From NCBI GenBank assembly GCA_003694875.1, contig RFJN01000355.1, positions 1 to 14,191 of the forward strand: DNA of 14,191 nt, written 5' to 3'. Shown piece by piece: positions 6,108 to 12,476 of this stretch. Position 1 is the stretch's first letter. The number at the start of each line of letters is the position of its first letter. Source of the DNA: Planctomycetota bacterium (GTDB taxonomy: Bacteria > Planctomycetota > J058 > J103). The notes below the pieces were generated by a model. It worked only from the letters and a program-made list of their open reading frames with translations. It made no database searches and was not told the origin of the DNA. A program made the position numbers and the translations under genes.

Positions 6108-6806
6108 CTACTTCGTCGCCGCGGCCTCCGTCTCCGCCGTCTCCTTCTTCGGAGCGGGCGGCCAGTTGTAGTCCCCGAGCTCCACCCCGCGCAGCGCGGC
6201 GACGCTCTCGCACGTGCGCAGCTTCTTGAGCGCGTCGCAGGTCGCCTTGAGCACGTTCACGGGGTTGGTGCTGCCGTGCACCTTGGTGAGAATGTTGCCG
6301 ACCCCCGCCGCGGTGAGCACCGCCTTGACCGCCGCGCCGGCGATCACACCGGTACCGGGAGCGGCCGGCCACAGATACACGAGCGAGGCGCCGTAGCGAC
6401 CGACCACCGGGTGCGGGATCGTCTTCGCGCGGATCAGCGGCACCTTGAACAGCTGCTTCATGGCGTCCTTGACGCCCTTGTCGACCGCGTCCGGCACGCC
6501 GTTGGCCTTGCCGTGCCCGATCCCGACCTCGCCGTTGCCATCGCCCACGACCACGAGCGCGGCGAAGCTGAAGCGCCGCCCGCCCTTGACCACCTTGGCG
6601 TTGCGCATGATCTTGACCACGGTCTCGGAGTACCGCGCGTCCTCGATCCGCCGCTCGGGACGACCGCGGCCTCGACCGCGACCGCGGCCTGCGCCCTGCG
6701 CCGAACCGCCCTGGCCACCGCGTCCCTGACCGCCGCGTCCCTGGCCGCCGCGACCGCCGCCGCGTCCACCGCGTCCGCCCCTGCCTGCACCACCCGTCGC
6801 CGACAT
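6108..6806 (-). CDS. rpsE: 30S ribosomal protein S5 (uS5) with Arg-Gly-rich N-terminal tail
   Basis: S5 (232 aa; norm about 165-175) contributes to decoding fidelity and to the mRNA entry helicase site with S3 and S4. The core is ordinary: the double-stranded RNA-binding domain with ETVVKIMRNAKVVKGGRRFS (61-80), FAALVVVGDGNGEVGIGHGK after it, and the ATP-fold domain with GTGVIAGAAVKAVLTAAGV (151-169). Ahead of it is a low-complexity tail (about 5-49) of almost only Gly, Arg and Gln, with GRGGQ three times in tandem (18-32) and an RG run (41-49). A short Glu/Ala/Thr-rich tail ends the protein. The ATG at 6806 is the natural start: it follows rplR by 13 nt and has AGGGAG upstream. A later start would need to fall inside the tail and no ATG is there. 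Confidence 0.96.
   Translation of the reverse strand: MSATGGAGRGGRGGRGGGRGGQGRGGQGRGGQGGSAQGAGRGRGRGRGRPERRIEDARYSETVVKIMRNAKVVKGGRRFSFAALVVVGDGNGEVGIGHGKANGVPDAVDKGVKDAMKQLFKVPLIRAKTIPHPVVGRYGASLVYLWPAAPGTGVIAGAAVKAVLTAAGVGNILTKVHGSTNPVNVLKATCDALKKLRTCESVAALRGVELGDYNWPPAPKKETAETEAAATK
6711..6755 (-). repeat. Tandem 15-nt repeat (three copies) in rpsE
   Basis: Three adjoining imperfect 15-nt units encode GRGGQ-GRGGQ-GRGGQ, residues 18-32 of S5. The units differ only at third codon positions, so the repeat is being kept at the protein level or is fairly old. Copy number may vary between strains. Confidence 0.8.
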
Positions 6807-6819
6807 ACCTGCTGTCTCC

Positions 6820-7182
6820 CTAGAAGTCGAGTCCGGCCTCGCGAGCCGCCTCGGCGACCGCCTTGACCCGACCGTGATACCGGAACCCGCCGCGGTCGAA
6901 CACCACCTTGCTGACCCCGGCCTCCCTGGCGCGCTCGGCGACCAGCTTGCCCACCGCGCGCGCCCGCTCGAGCTTGCCGCCCTCGAAGCCGGCGAAGCTC
7001 TTGCCGAGCGTCGAGGCGGCCGCGAGGGTGCGACCCGCGAGGTCGTCGATCACCTGCGCGTAGATGTGCTTGCCCGAACGGAAGACCGCAAGACGCGGCC
7101 GCTCGGGGCTGCCGCTGATCCGCCGCCGGATGCGCAGGCGGCGCTTGCGGTGCTTCTGGTGCTTTTCCTTCACCGACGGCAT
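6820..7182 (-). CDS. rplR: 50S ribosomal protein L18 (uL18)
   Basis: L18 (120 aa, the family length) binds 5S rRNA with L5 and carries it into the central protuberance of the large subunit. The very basic N-terminus (KHQKHRKRRLRIRRR) contacts 5S rRNA. It is followed by the family signature RPRLAVFRSGKHIYAQVIDD (28-47), LAAASTL, and the C-terminal VFDRGGFRYHGRVKAVAEAAREAGL. The ATG at 7182 has GAGGAG nearby. It lies between rplF (44-nt gap) and rpsE (13 nt), as in most spc operons. Nothing unusual. Confidence 0.98.
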   Translation of the reverse strand: MPSVKEKHQKHRKRRLRIRRRISGSPERPRLAVFRSGKHIYAQVIDDLAGRTLAAASTLGKSFAGFEGGKLERARAVGKLVAERAREAGVSKVVFDRGGFRYHGRVKAVAEAAREAGLDF

Positions 7183-7226
7183 GCCCGTAGACTCCTCGTG
7201 TCTCCCTGGCGGCAGCGCGCTTGCGC

Positions 7227-7796
7227 CTAGCTGCCGAACGCCTTGCCGGCCTTGCGCCGGACGATCTCTTCCGGTTGATCCTTGGTCTTGCCGTAGCGGA
7301 TGCCCTTGGCGTTGTACGGCTCGGGGGGCCGGATCCGGCGCACCCGGGCGGCGAACTCACCGACCTTCTGCTTGTCGCAGCCACGGATCAGCACGTTCTG
7401 CGGGGTGAGGATCTCGACCTCGATGCCTTCGGGCACCTCGAGTTCCACGTCGTGCGAGAAGCCCGCCGAGACCGACAGGATCTTGCCGCCCTGCTTGAGC
7501 CCCGCACCGTAGCCCACCCCCTGGAAGATCAGCCGCTTCTCGTAGGGATCGACCACGCCGCGCACCATGTTGTTGATCAGCGCGCGGGTCAGACCGTGCA
7601 GCGCCTTGTGGCGCTTGAGGTCGGAGGGTCGCTCGACCCGCACCTGCTTCTTTTCCTCGTCGTAGACGACCCCCATCTCGGGGTGGAACGTCCACTCGAG
7701 CTTGCCCTTGGGCCCCTCGACCGCGATCCGGTTGCCCTCGATCCCGACCTTCACACCGTCGGGGATCGCCACCGGGGCCTTGCCTACGCGTGACAT
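7227..7796 (-). CDS. rplF: 50S ribosomal protein L6 (uL6)
   Basis: L6 (189 aa) lies near the sarcin-ricin loop and the factor-binding site of the large subunit, and is built from two related domains. The N-terminus MSRVGKAPVAIPDGV is canonical. RALINNMVRGVVDPYEKRL (70-88), the GVGYGAGLKQGG turn, and a C-terminal RIRPPEPYNAKGIRYGKTK (about 155-173) identify the family. The length is slightly above the norm of about 178. GGAGGAG precedes the ATG at 7796. It follows rpsH by 18 nt. Confidence 0.98.
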   Translation of the reverse strand: MSRVGKAPVAIPDGVKVGIEGNRIAVEGPKGKLEWTFHPEMGVVYDEEKKQVRVERPSDLKRHKALHGLTRALINNMVRGVVDPYEKRLIFQGVGYGAGLKQGGKILSVSAGFSHDVELEVPEGIEVEILTPQNVLIRGCDKQKVGEFAARVRRIRPPEPYNAKGIRYGKTKDQPEEIVRRKAGKAFGS

Positions 7797-7814
7797 CGCG
7801 TCTCCTCCGCTCCT

Positions 7815-8213
7815 CTACCAGACCTCGCAGAGGACCTCGCCGCCGACGTGCTCCGCGCGCGCCTCGCGGTCCGAGAGCACGCCCTTGGAGGTCGACAGCA
7901 CCGCGATCCCGAGGCCATTGAGCACCGGCTTCCGATTCTTGATGCCGGCATACACCCGGCGTCCCGGCTTGCTGCGACGCACGATCTGGTTGATCACCAG
8001 CTCGCCGTCCGGACCGTACTTCAGGTCGATCTCGATCGCGCCCTGCACCCCGTCGTCCACCTCGCGGTAGTCGTGGATGTAGCCCTCATCCTTCAACACA
8101 CGCGCGATGCCCAGCTTGAGCTTCGAACGCGGAATCCGGACGCGGCGCGAGCGGTTGCGGACCGCGTTGCGAATCCGCGTCAGCATGTCTGCCACTGGAT
8201 CGGTCATGGCCAT
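7815..8213 (-). CDS. rpsH: 30S ribosomal protein S8 (uS8)
   Basis: S8 (132 aa) binds helix 21 of 16S rRNA and is a central organiser of the small-subunit body; in E. coli it also represses the spc operon by binding its mRNA. Family marks are DPVADMLTRIRNAVRNR near the N-terminus, LKDEGYIHDY, RVYAGIKNRKPVLNGLGIAV (86-105) and the 16S-contacting VLSTSKGVLSDREAR. The ATG at 8213 has GGAG 8 nt before it; the second ATG at 8207 is poorly spaced. It is 21 nt after rpsN. No S8-binding mRNA mimic was identified by eye. Confidence 0.98.
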   Translation of the reverse strand: MAMTDPVADMLTRIRNAVRNRSRRVRIPRSKLKLGIARVLKDEGYIHDYREVDDGVQGAIEIDLKYGPDGELVINQIVRRSKPGRRVYAGIKNRKPVLNGLGIAVLSTSKGVLSDREARAEHVGGEVLCEVW

Positions 8214-8234
8214 GACCGGCTCTCCTCGCTTCTG

Positions 8235-8477
8235 TTACCAGCTCGCCTTCTTGCAGCCGGGGATCATGCCCTGCAACGCAAGGTCCCGGAAGCAACACCG
8301 GCAGATCTTGAACTTGCGGTAGTAGCCACGCGGCCGCCCGCACAGCTCGCAGCGGTTGAATACCCGCGTCGAGAAGCGGTACTTGCGCAGCTTGCGCGGC
8401 ACCACCTCACCGGCGGCGATCAGTTCCGCGACGTACTTCAGACGGTCGTGCTTGACCTTCTGGCTGAGCTTCGCCAC
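8235..8477 (-). CDS. rpsN: 30S ribosomal protein S14 (uS14), zinc-binding, intermediate length
   Basis: S14 binds the head of the small subunit next to S3, S10 and S19. This one is 80 aa. The C-terminal half is the zinc-binding type: Cys43, Cys46, Cys59 and Cys62 (CELC and CRCC spaced by 12), with GRPRGYYRKFKICRCCFRDL and the ending IPGCKKASW. The zinc type is normally about 61 aa, the zinc-free type 89-101. Here residues about 12-38, including KYVAELIAAGEVVPRKLRKY, resemble the linker of the longer, zinc-free type. The frame is intact with no sign of a frameshift. The start is GTG at 8477, with AAGGGA 9 nt upstream, encoding the usual MAKxS opening. Two further cysteines (C61, C75) are present. 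It sits in its usual place between rplE and rpsH. Confidence 0.96.
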   Translation of the reverse strand: MAKLSQKVKHDRLKYVAELIAAGEVVPRKLRKYRFSTRVFNRCELCGRPRGYYRKFKICRCCFRDLALQGMIPGCKKASW

Positions 8478-8494
8478 AGTCGTTCGTCCCTTCC

Positions 8495-9082
8495 CTAATC
8501 CTTCTTGAACGGGAACCCGAAGCCGCGAATGAGCTCGCGTGCCTCTTCGTCGGTCTTGGCGGTGGTGCAGATCGCGATGTTCATGCCCTGGGTGAACTCC
8601 ATGCGGTCGGCGTCCACCTCGGGGAACACGGTCTGCTCGGACAGCCCCATGGAGTAGTTGCCGCGCCCGTCGAACGCCTTCGGGCTCAGGCCGCGGAAGT
8701 CACGGATACGCGGGATCGCGACCGAGATCAGCCGATCGAGGAACTCGTACATGCGGGCGCGCCGCAGCGTCACCTTGCAACCGATCGCCTGGCCCTCACG
8801 CAGCCGGAAGTTCGAGACCGATCGCCGCGCGCGGGTGATGACCGCCTTCTGCCCCGCGATCAGCGTGAGGTGCTTCTGCGCCTCCTCGAGCCGCTTGGGG
8901 TTCTGCAGCGCCTTGCCGACCCCCATCGAGATCACGATCTTCTCGAGCCGCGGCACCGCGAGATCGTTCTTGTAACCGAAGCGCTGCTTGAGCGCCTCGC
9001 GGATCTCGCTGTCGTACTTCTCCTTGAGCCGCGGGGGGGGCGCCTTGTCCACCACCGCCGCGCTCGACCCTTGCTTGGCCAT
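8495..9082 (-). CDS. rplE: 50S ribosomal protein L5 (uL5)
   Basis: L5 (195 aa; norm about 180) binds 5S rRNA in the central protuberance and contacts P-site tRNA and S13. After a slightly extended N-terminus, the family segments appear in order: PRLEKIVISMGVGKALQNPK (44-63), GQKAVITRARRSVSNFRLRE (77-96), the RMYEFLDRLISVAIPRIRDF block, NYSMGLSEQTVFPEV, and the closing MNIAICTTAKTDEEARELI. The start ATG at 9082 has AGGGAG and GGAAGG upstream. It follows rplX by 47 nt, a gap in which nothing else is seen. Confidence 0.98.
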   Translation of the reverse strand: MAKQGSSAAVVDKAPPPRLKEKYDSEIREALKQRFGYKNDLAVPRLEKIVISMGVGKALQNPKRLEEAQKHLTLIAGQKAVITRARRSVSNFRLREGQAIGCKVTLRRARMYEFLDRLISVAIPRIRDFRGLSPKAFDGRGNYSMGLSEQTVFPEVDADRMEFTQGMNIAICTTAKTDEEARELIRGFGFPFKKD

Positions 9083-9129
9083 TGCCTTCCGCTCCCTCAG
9101 CCGTTTCGCCGTCCGTCACGCCCCACCGG

Positions 9130-9516
9130 CTAGCCGGCCTTTTCCGCCAGTTCCCGATCGCGTGCCGAGATGGGCTTGCCGTCCTTGACACCCACGCGGT
9201 AGCGCAGCGTGCGCTTCTTGCCGTCCGGCCCCTCGACCACGACCGCCTTGCGCCGCACCCGCTGCGCGACCCCCGTCTCCTGCGAGACGAGCATGAGGTT
9301 GGAGAGATCGATGTACGCCTCGCGCTCGATCCGACCGCCCTGCGGGTTCTGCTGCGTCGGCCGCAGGTGCTTCCAGACCCGCGCGACGCCCTCCACCGTG
9401 GCGCGCCCGCGATCGACGTCGATGTCGAGCACCTTGCCGCGCATGCCGCGGTGGTTGCCCGCGATGACCTCGACCAGGTCGCCCTTGTGGATCTTCCAAC
9501 GGTTCTTGCTTGCCAT
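9130..9516 (-). CDS. rplX: 50S ribosomal protein L24 (uL24)
   Basis: L24 (128 aa; norm 103-115) is an assembly initiator that binds the 5' end of 23S rRNA near the tunnel exit. It begins MASKNRWKIHKGDLVEVIAG, followed by the KOW motif NHRGMRGKVLDID (about 21-33). ATVEGVARVWKHLRPTQQNP and GRIEREAYIDLSNLML are further family marks. The C-terminal part, after VEGPDGKKRTLRY, adds about 15 residues to the common form. The frame is open upstream, but the ATG at 9516 gives the family start and has AAGGG 7 nt before it. It follows rplN by 40 nt. Confidence 0.97.
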   Translation of the reverse strand: MASKNRWKIHKGDLVEVIAGNHRGMRGKVLDIDVDRGRATVEGVARVWKHLRPTQQNPQGGRIEREAYIDLSNLMLVSQETGVAQRVRRKAVVVEGPDGKKRTLRYRVGVKDGKPISARDRELAEKAG

Positions 9517-9556
9517 GGCTCGTCCCTTCGTGTCCAGCGTTGCCCGCACCCGGGGC

Positions 9557-9925
9557 TCAGACCACCTCGGAGGCGAGGCTGATGATCCGCATGAAGCGCT
9601 TCTGCCGAAGCTCGCGCGCCACCGCGCCGAAGATGCGCGTTCCCCGCGGGTTGTTGTCCTTGTCGAGCAGCACGATCGCGTTCTTGTCGAAGCGCACGTA
9701 CGAGCCGTCCTCGCGCCGCACCGGCGCCTTGGTGCGCACGATCACCCCGCGACACACCGTGCCCTTCTTGATGTCACCGGACGGCAGCGCCTTCTTGATC
9801 GTGACGACCACGATATCGCCCACCGTGGCGTAGCGCCGACGCGAGCCACCGAGCACCTTGATGCACTGCGCCACCTTGGCGCCGGTGTTGTCCGCGACAT
9901 CGAGACGCGTCTGCATCTGAATCAT
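9557..9925 (-). CDS. rplN: 50S ribosomal protein L14 (uL14)
   Basis: L14 (122 aa, exactly the family length) lies at the subunit interface, forms bridges with 16S rRNA and is the docking site of the silencing factor RsfS. The sequence is strictly conserved: MIQMQTRLDVADNTGAKVAQ (1-20), CIKVLGGS, the VGDIVVVTIKKALP strand, a VIVRTKAPVRREDGSYVRFD stretch, then NAIVLLDKDNNPRGTRIFGA and the ending RIISLASEVV. GAGGAG precedes the ATG at 9925. It lies 39 nt after rpsQ. Nothing unusual. Confidence 0.99.
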   Translation of the reverse strand: MIQMQTRLDVADNTGAKVAQCIKVLGGSRRRYATVGDIVVVTIKKALPSGDIKKGTVCRGVIVRTKAPVRREDGSYVRFDKNAIVLLDKDNNPRGTRIFGAVARELRQKRFMRIISLASEVV

Positions 9926-9964
9926 GTCTGTAGTCTCCTCGGCACCTGCTGCACGGCCCGCGCG

Positions 9965-10270
9965 CTACTTCGCCGCCCGCCGGACGATGCGCACCAGGCG
10001 ATAGCGCTTGGTCTTGCTGAGCGGTCGCGTCTCGGCGATCTCGACCAGATCGCCCTCGCGCGCCTCGTTCTTCTCGTCGTGCGCCTTGAGCTTGGTGTAC
10101 CTCCGCACGTACTTGCCGTACTTCGGGTGCGGCCGCAGGTAGCTGTGCTGCACGGTGATGGTCTTGTCCATCTTCGCGCTCGTCACCACACCCTCGAACC
10201 GCCGCCGCTCCCCGCGACGCTTCGTGTCGCTCGCGCTCGCCGCGCTCGCCGTCTCCGTCGTTCCCGACAT
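9965..10270 (-). CDS. rpsQ: 30S ribosomal protein S17 (uS17) with N-terminal extension
   Basis: S17 (101 aa; norm about 84-89) is an OB-fold primary binder of the 5' domain of 16S rRNA. The family core runs from about residue 22: RRRFEGVVTSAKMDKTITVQ, then HPKYGKYVRRYTKLKAHDEK, and the REGDLVEIAETRPLSKTKRY strand pair. Before it are about 20 residues rich in Ser, Thr and Ala, then Lys and Arg, which are likely disordered. The ATG at 10270 is kept because GAGGCAGG lies just upstream and no better start lies at the core boundary. It follows rpmC by 55 nt. Confidence 0.97.
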   Translation of the reverse strand: MSGTTETASAASASDTKRRGERRRFEGVVTSAKMDKTITVQHSYLRPHPKYGKYVRRYTKLKAHDEKNEAREGDLVEIAETRPLSKTKRYRLVRIVRRAAK

Positions 10271-10292
10271 GTCCTGCCTCGCTCACCCACCT

Positions 10293-10319
10293 CGCCCGGC
10301 CCTGCACCTCGTCCGGGCG
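10293..10319 (-). repeat. Stem-loop in the rpmC-rpsQ gap
   Basis: A perfect 7-bp stem, CGCCCGG (10293-10299) with CCGGGCG (10313-10319), closes a 13-nt loop. It lies at the classical border between the S10-operon and spc-operon gene sets, a few bases after the rpmC stop. No T-run follows it, so termination is not supported, and no promoter was recognised in the 55-nt gap. Confidence 0.45.
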
Positions 10320-10325
10320 GTCGTT

Positions 10326-10601
10326 TCAGCTCCTCGCAGCCGCCCGCGCCCGCGCCGCCTTGCGCGCCGCACGCGACAGCTTCTTCCGACGCGGCTTGTC
10401 GCCCGCCTGCTCGGCGAGCTCCCGTTCGCGCAGGATCGTGTAGATCCGCGCGATCTCCTTGCGCGCACGCCGGATCGCGCCGGGATCGGTGATCGGTTCG
10501 GTCGCGGCCTTGAAGCGCAGCTGGAAGATCTCCGCGCGCAGCTTGGCCACCCGCGCCTCAAGCTCCTCCCGCGGCATCGCACGCAGTTCGTCGAGCTTCA
10601 T
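10326..10601 (-). CDS. rpmC: 50S ribosomal protein L29 (uL29) with basic tail
   Basis: L29 (91 aa; norm about 60-70) is a two-helix protein near the tunnel exit, part of the docking area for trigger factor and SRP. The core runs from MKLDELRAMPREELEARVAK (1-20) through the LRAEIFQLRFKAAT motif to ARKEIARIYTILRERELAE (about 46-64). A tail of some 25 residues rich in Lys, Arg and Ala, likely helical, is extra. It begins 1 nt after the rplP stop (TGAGATG arrangement), with GGAGGGA inside the end of rplP, so the two are translationally coupled. Confidence 0.97.
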   Translation of the reverse strand: MKLDELRAMPREELEARVAKLRAEIFQLRFKAATEPITDPGAIRRARKEIARIYTILRERELAEQAGDKPRRKKLSRAARKAARARAAARS

Positions 10602-10602
10602 C

Positions 10603-11019
10603 TCAGTGCTCCCTCCGCTTCACCAACCGCGTCTTGACCGGCATCTTGTGCGCGATGCGCCGCAGACACTCCTTGGCCATGAGCGGCGGAACCCCGGCGA
10701 TCTCGAACAGGATCGTGCCCGGCTTGACCACCGCCGCCCAGTACTCGGGCTCGCCCTTGCCGGAGCCCATGCGCACCTCGAGCGGCTTCGCGGTGATCGG
10801 CTTGTGCGGGAAGATCCGGATGTAGAGCTTGCCCTCGCCGCCGAGGTAGTGCGCCGAACCGAGCCGGCCGGCCTCGATCTGCCGCCCGGAGATCCAGCCC
10901 TCGTCGAGCGCCTGCAGCCCCCAGTCCCCGAAGACGACCGTGTTGCCGCGGGTCGCGTTGCCCTTGATCCTGCCTCGCTGCGTTTTACGGTGCTTGACGC
11001 GCTTGGGCATGAGCGCCAT
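10603..11019 (-). CDS. rplP: 50S ribosomal protein L16 (uL16)
   Basis: L16 (138 aa) sits beside the A-site tRNA and 5S rRNA and is needed for peptidyl-transferase activity of the assembled subunit. It starts MALMPKRVKHRKTQRGRIKG; GRQIEAGR, the KLYIRIFPHKPITAKPLEVR stretch (residues about 65-84), MGSGKGEPEYWAAVVKPG and PGTILFEIAGVP follow. The ATG at 11019 is chosen over an upstream in-frame GTG (11046) because GGAGG lies 9 nt before it and the start then matches the family. The first 35 nt lie inside the end of rpsC. Confidence 0.98.
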   Translation of the reverse strand: MALMPKRVKHRKTQRGRIKGNATRGNTVVFGDWGLQALDEGWISGRQIEAGRLGSAHYLGGEGKLYIRIFPHKPITAKPLEVRMGSGKGEPEYWAAVVKPGTILFEIAGVPPLMAKECLRRIAHKMPVKTRLVKRREH

Positions 11020-11662
11020 GGCGATCGTCCTCCGAGAACTCTTCACCCAGGTAGATCCAGACCTTGACGCCCATCGAGCCGTAGGACGCCACCGCCTTCG
11101 CGAAGCCGTAGTCGATCTTCGCCCGCAGCGTGGACAGCGGGATGCTGCCCTGCATCTGCGTCTCGCGGCGCGCCATCTCGGCCCCGCCGAGCCGTCCGGA
11201 CACCATGACCTTGCAACCCTTCGCGCCGGCCGACATCGTCAGCTCCAGCGCCCGCTTGATCGTGCGGCGGAAGCTCGAACGCTTCTCGAGCTGCTCGGCG
11301 ATCGACTCCGCCACCACCTGCGCGCTCAACTCCGGCCGCTTGACCTCGCGCACCTCGATCGCCACCTCGCGACCGCCGGTGAGCTTGAAGAGGTCCTCGC
11401 GCAGCTTCTCCACGCGCGCCTGCTTCTTGCCGTAGATCAGACCCGGCTTCGCCGAGTGGATGATCACCTTGACGGTGCCGGCCGCCCGCTCGATCTCGAT
11501 CTTGGCGATGCCGGTGAACCGGAACTGCTTGTGGATGTGCCGGCGGATCTTCTGGTCCTCGACCAGCAGGTCGCCGAACTCGTGCTTCGTCGCGTACCAG
11601 CGGGAGCGGTGCTGCTCGGTGATGCCCAGCCGGAACCCGATCGGATGAACCTTCTGCCCCAT
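10985..11662 (-). CDS. rpsC: 30S ribosomal protein S3 (uS3)
   Basis: S3 (225 aa) lies at the mRNA entry channel and, with S4 and S5, gives the ribosome its helicase activity. It starts MGQKVHPIGFRLGITEQHRS (1-20). The N-terminal KH domain includes VKVIIHSAKPGLIYGKK, and the C-terminal domain has KGCKVMVSGRLGGAEMARRE (about 154-173) and YGFAKAVASYGSMGVKVWIY. The ATG at 11662 is preceded by GAGGAG and matches the family start; the frame is open further upstream without support. After VWIYLGEEF the tail continues for about 15 charged residues and its coding sequence runs 35 nt into rplP, an unusually long overlap for this pair. Confidence 0.98.
   Translation of the reverse strand: MGQKVHPIGFRLGITEQHRSRWYATKHEFGDLLVEDQKIRRHIHKQFRFTGIAKIEIERAAGTVKVIIHSAKPGLIYGKKQARVEKLREDLFKLTGGREVAIEVREVKRPELSAQVVAESIAEQLEKRSSFRRTIKRALELTMSAGAKGCKVMVSGRLGGAEMARRETQMQGSIPLSTLRAKIDYGFAKAVASYGSMGVKVWIYLGEEFSEDDRHGAHAQARQAP
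11029..11033 (-). promoter_or_regulatory. Ribosome binding site of rplP inside rpsC
   Basis: GGAGG on the minus strand, 9 nt before the ATG at 11019, lies within the coding sequence of rpsC. It decides the rplP start and means that ribosomes finishing rpsC pass over the rplP initiation site. Confidence 0.75.
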
Positions 11663-11678
11663 GTCTCCTCCTGGCCCC

Positions 11679-12140
11679 CTAGCTGGCCGCCGCTTCGCTC
11701 TCGGCCGGCTGCTCGTGTTCCTCCGCCTCCACCGGCGGAACGAGCGCAACCGAGATGTGGCACGAGCGCTTCAGGATCGGGTAGGCCATGCCGCGCGCAC
11801 GCGGACGCCACCGCTTGATCGTCGGGCCGTCGTCGACCCGCACCTCGCCGACCACCAGATCGTCGATATCGAGATCGATCCGGTTCTCGCTGATCACGTA
11901 CTCGGCGTTCGCGAGCGCCGAGCGCACGACCTTCTCGAGCAGCCGCGCCGCGCGCCGGGTCGAGAACTGCAGCTGCTCGAGCGCGTCGTTGATCCCGAGG
12001 CCCCGAATCTGATCGGCCACCAGCCGCACCTTGCGAGGCGAGCTGCGCGCCCAGCGGTGCGAGGCGCGGAAGCGCCTGCCCAGCTCGGCCTGCCTGCGCT
12101 CGAGCCGCTGCTGCTTGCGCCGCTTGTGGTTCGCCACCAT
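11679..12140 (-). CDS. rplV: 50S ribosomal protein L22 (uL22), extended at both ends
   Basis: L22 lines the peptide exit tunnel with a long beta hairpin and contacts all six domains of 23S rRNA. This copy is 153 aa, against about 110 for most bacteria. The core begins near residue 25 with the signature RWARSSPRKVRLVADQIRG, and the tunnel hairpin holds DDGPTIKRWRPRARGMAYPI (about 104-123). Ahead of the core are some 25 mostly basic residues (NHKRRKQQRLERRQAELGRR); behind it is an acidic tail with EAEEHEQPAESEAA. The ATG at 12140 is chosen because GAGGAG lies 7 nt upstream; a TTG directly before it (12143) is in frame but less likely. The gene is 15 nt after rpsS and 16 nt before rpsC. Confidence 0.97.
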   Translation of the reverse strand: MVANHKRRKQQRLERRQAELGRRFRASHRWARSSPRKVRLVADQIRGLGINDALEQLQFSTRRAARLLEKVVRSALANAEYVISENRIDLDIDDLVVGEVRVDDGPTIKRWRPRARGMAYPILKRSCHISVALVPPVEAEEHEQPAESEAAAS

Positions 12141-12155
12141 CAATCCTCTCCTCGC

Positions 12156-12428
12156 CTACCGCTTCTTCTTGGTGCCGCTGTGGCCGCGGAAGGTCCGGGT
12201 CAGCGAGAACTCGCCGAGCTTGTGCCCCACCATGTCCTCGGTCACGAACACCTTCTGGAAGCTCTTGCCGTTGTGGACCATGAAGGTGTGCCCGACGAAC
12301 TCCGGGGTGATCGTGCACGCGCGCGCCCACGTCTGGATCGGAGAACGGTCGCCGGACTCCTTCTGCTTCAGCACCTTGCGCAGAAGCTTCTCGTCGACGT
12401 ACGGCCCCTTCTTGAGACTTCGTCCCAT
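12156..12428 (-). CDS. rpsS: 30S ribosomal protein S19 (uS19)
   Basis: S19 (90 aa, family length) lies in the head of the small subunit with S13 and takes part in bridge B1a and in contacts with A-site tRNA. It starts MGRSLKKGPYVDEKLLRKVL (1-20), followed by WARACTITPEFVGHTFMVHN (34-53) and VTEDMVGHKLGEFSLTRTFR (62-81), then GHSGTKKKR. GAGGAAAG lies before the ATG at 12428. It follows rplB by 48 nt. Nothing unusual. Confidence 0.99.
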   Translation of the reverse strand: MGRSLKKGPYVDEKLLRKVLKQKESGDRSPIQTWARACTITPEFVGHTFMVHNGKSFQKVFVTEDMVGHKLGEFSLTRTFRGHSGTKKKR

Positions 12429-12453
12429 GTCTTTCCTCGTTTCGCTGTGCCCG

Positions 12454-12470
12454 CCGCAGCAGGCCTGCGG
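12454..12470 (-). repeat. Stem-loop in the rplB-rpsS gap
   Basis: A perfect 6-bp stem, CCGCAG (12454-12459) with CTGCGG (12465-12470), closes a 5-nt loop. It lies about 6 nt after the rplB stop in the transcript and upstream of the rpsS ribosome binding site. No U-tract follows. It is the weakest of the intergenic stem-loops listed here. Confidence 0.4.
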
Positions 12471-12476
12471 ACGTCG

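Noticed and set aside
8235..8477. A frameshift or fusion in rpsN explaining the added length.
   Set aside because: The frame is open and both the MAKxS start and the zinc domain are in one frame, with a ribosome binding site before the GTG; the insert reads as coding sequence.
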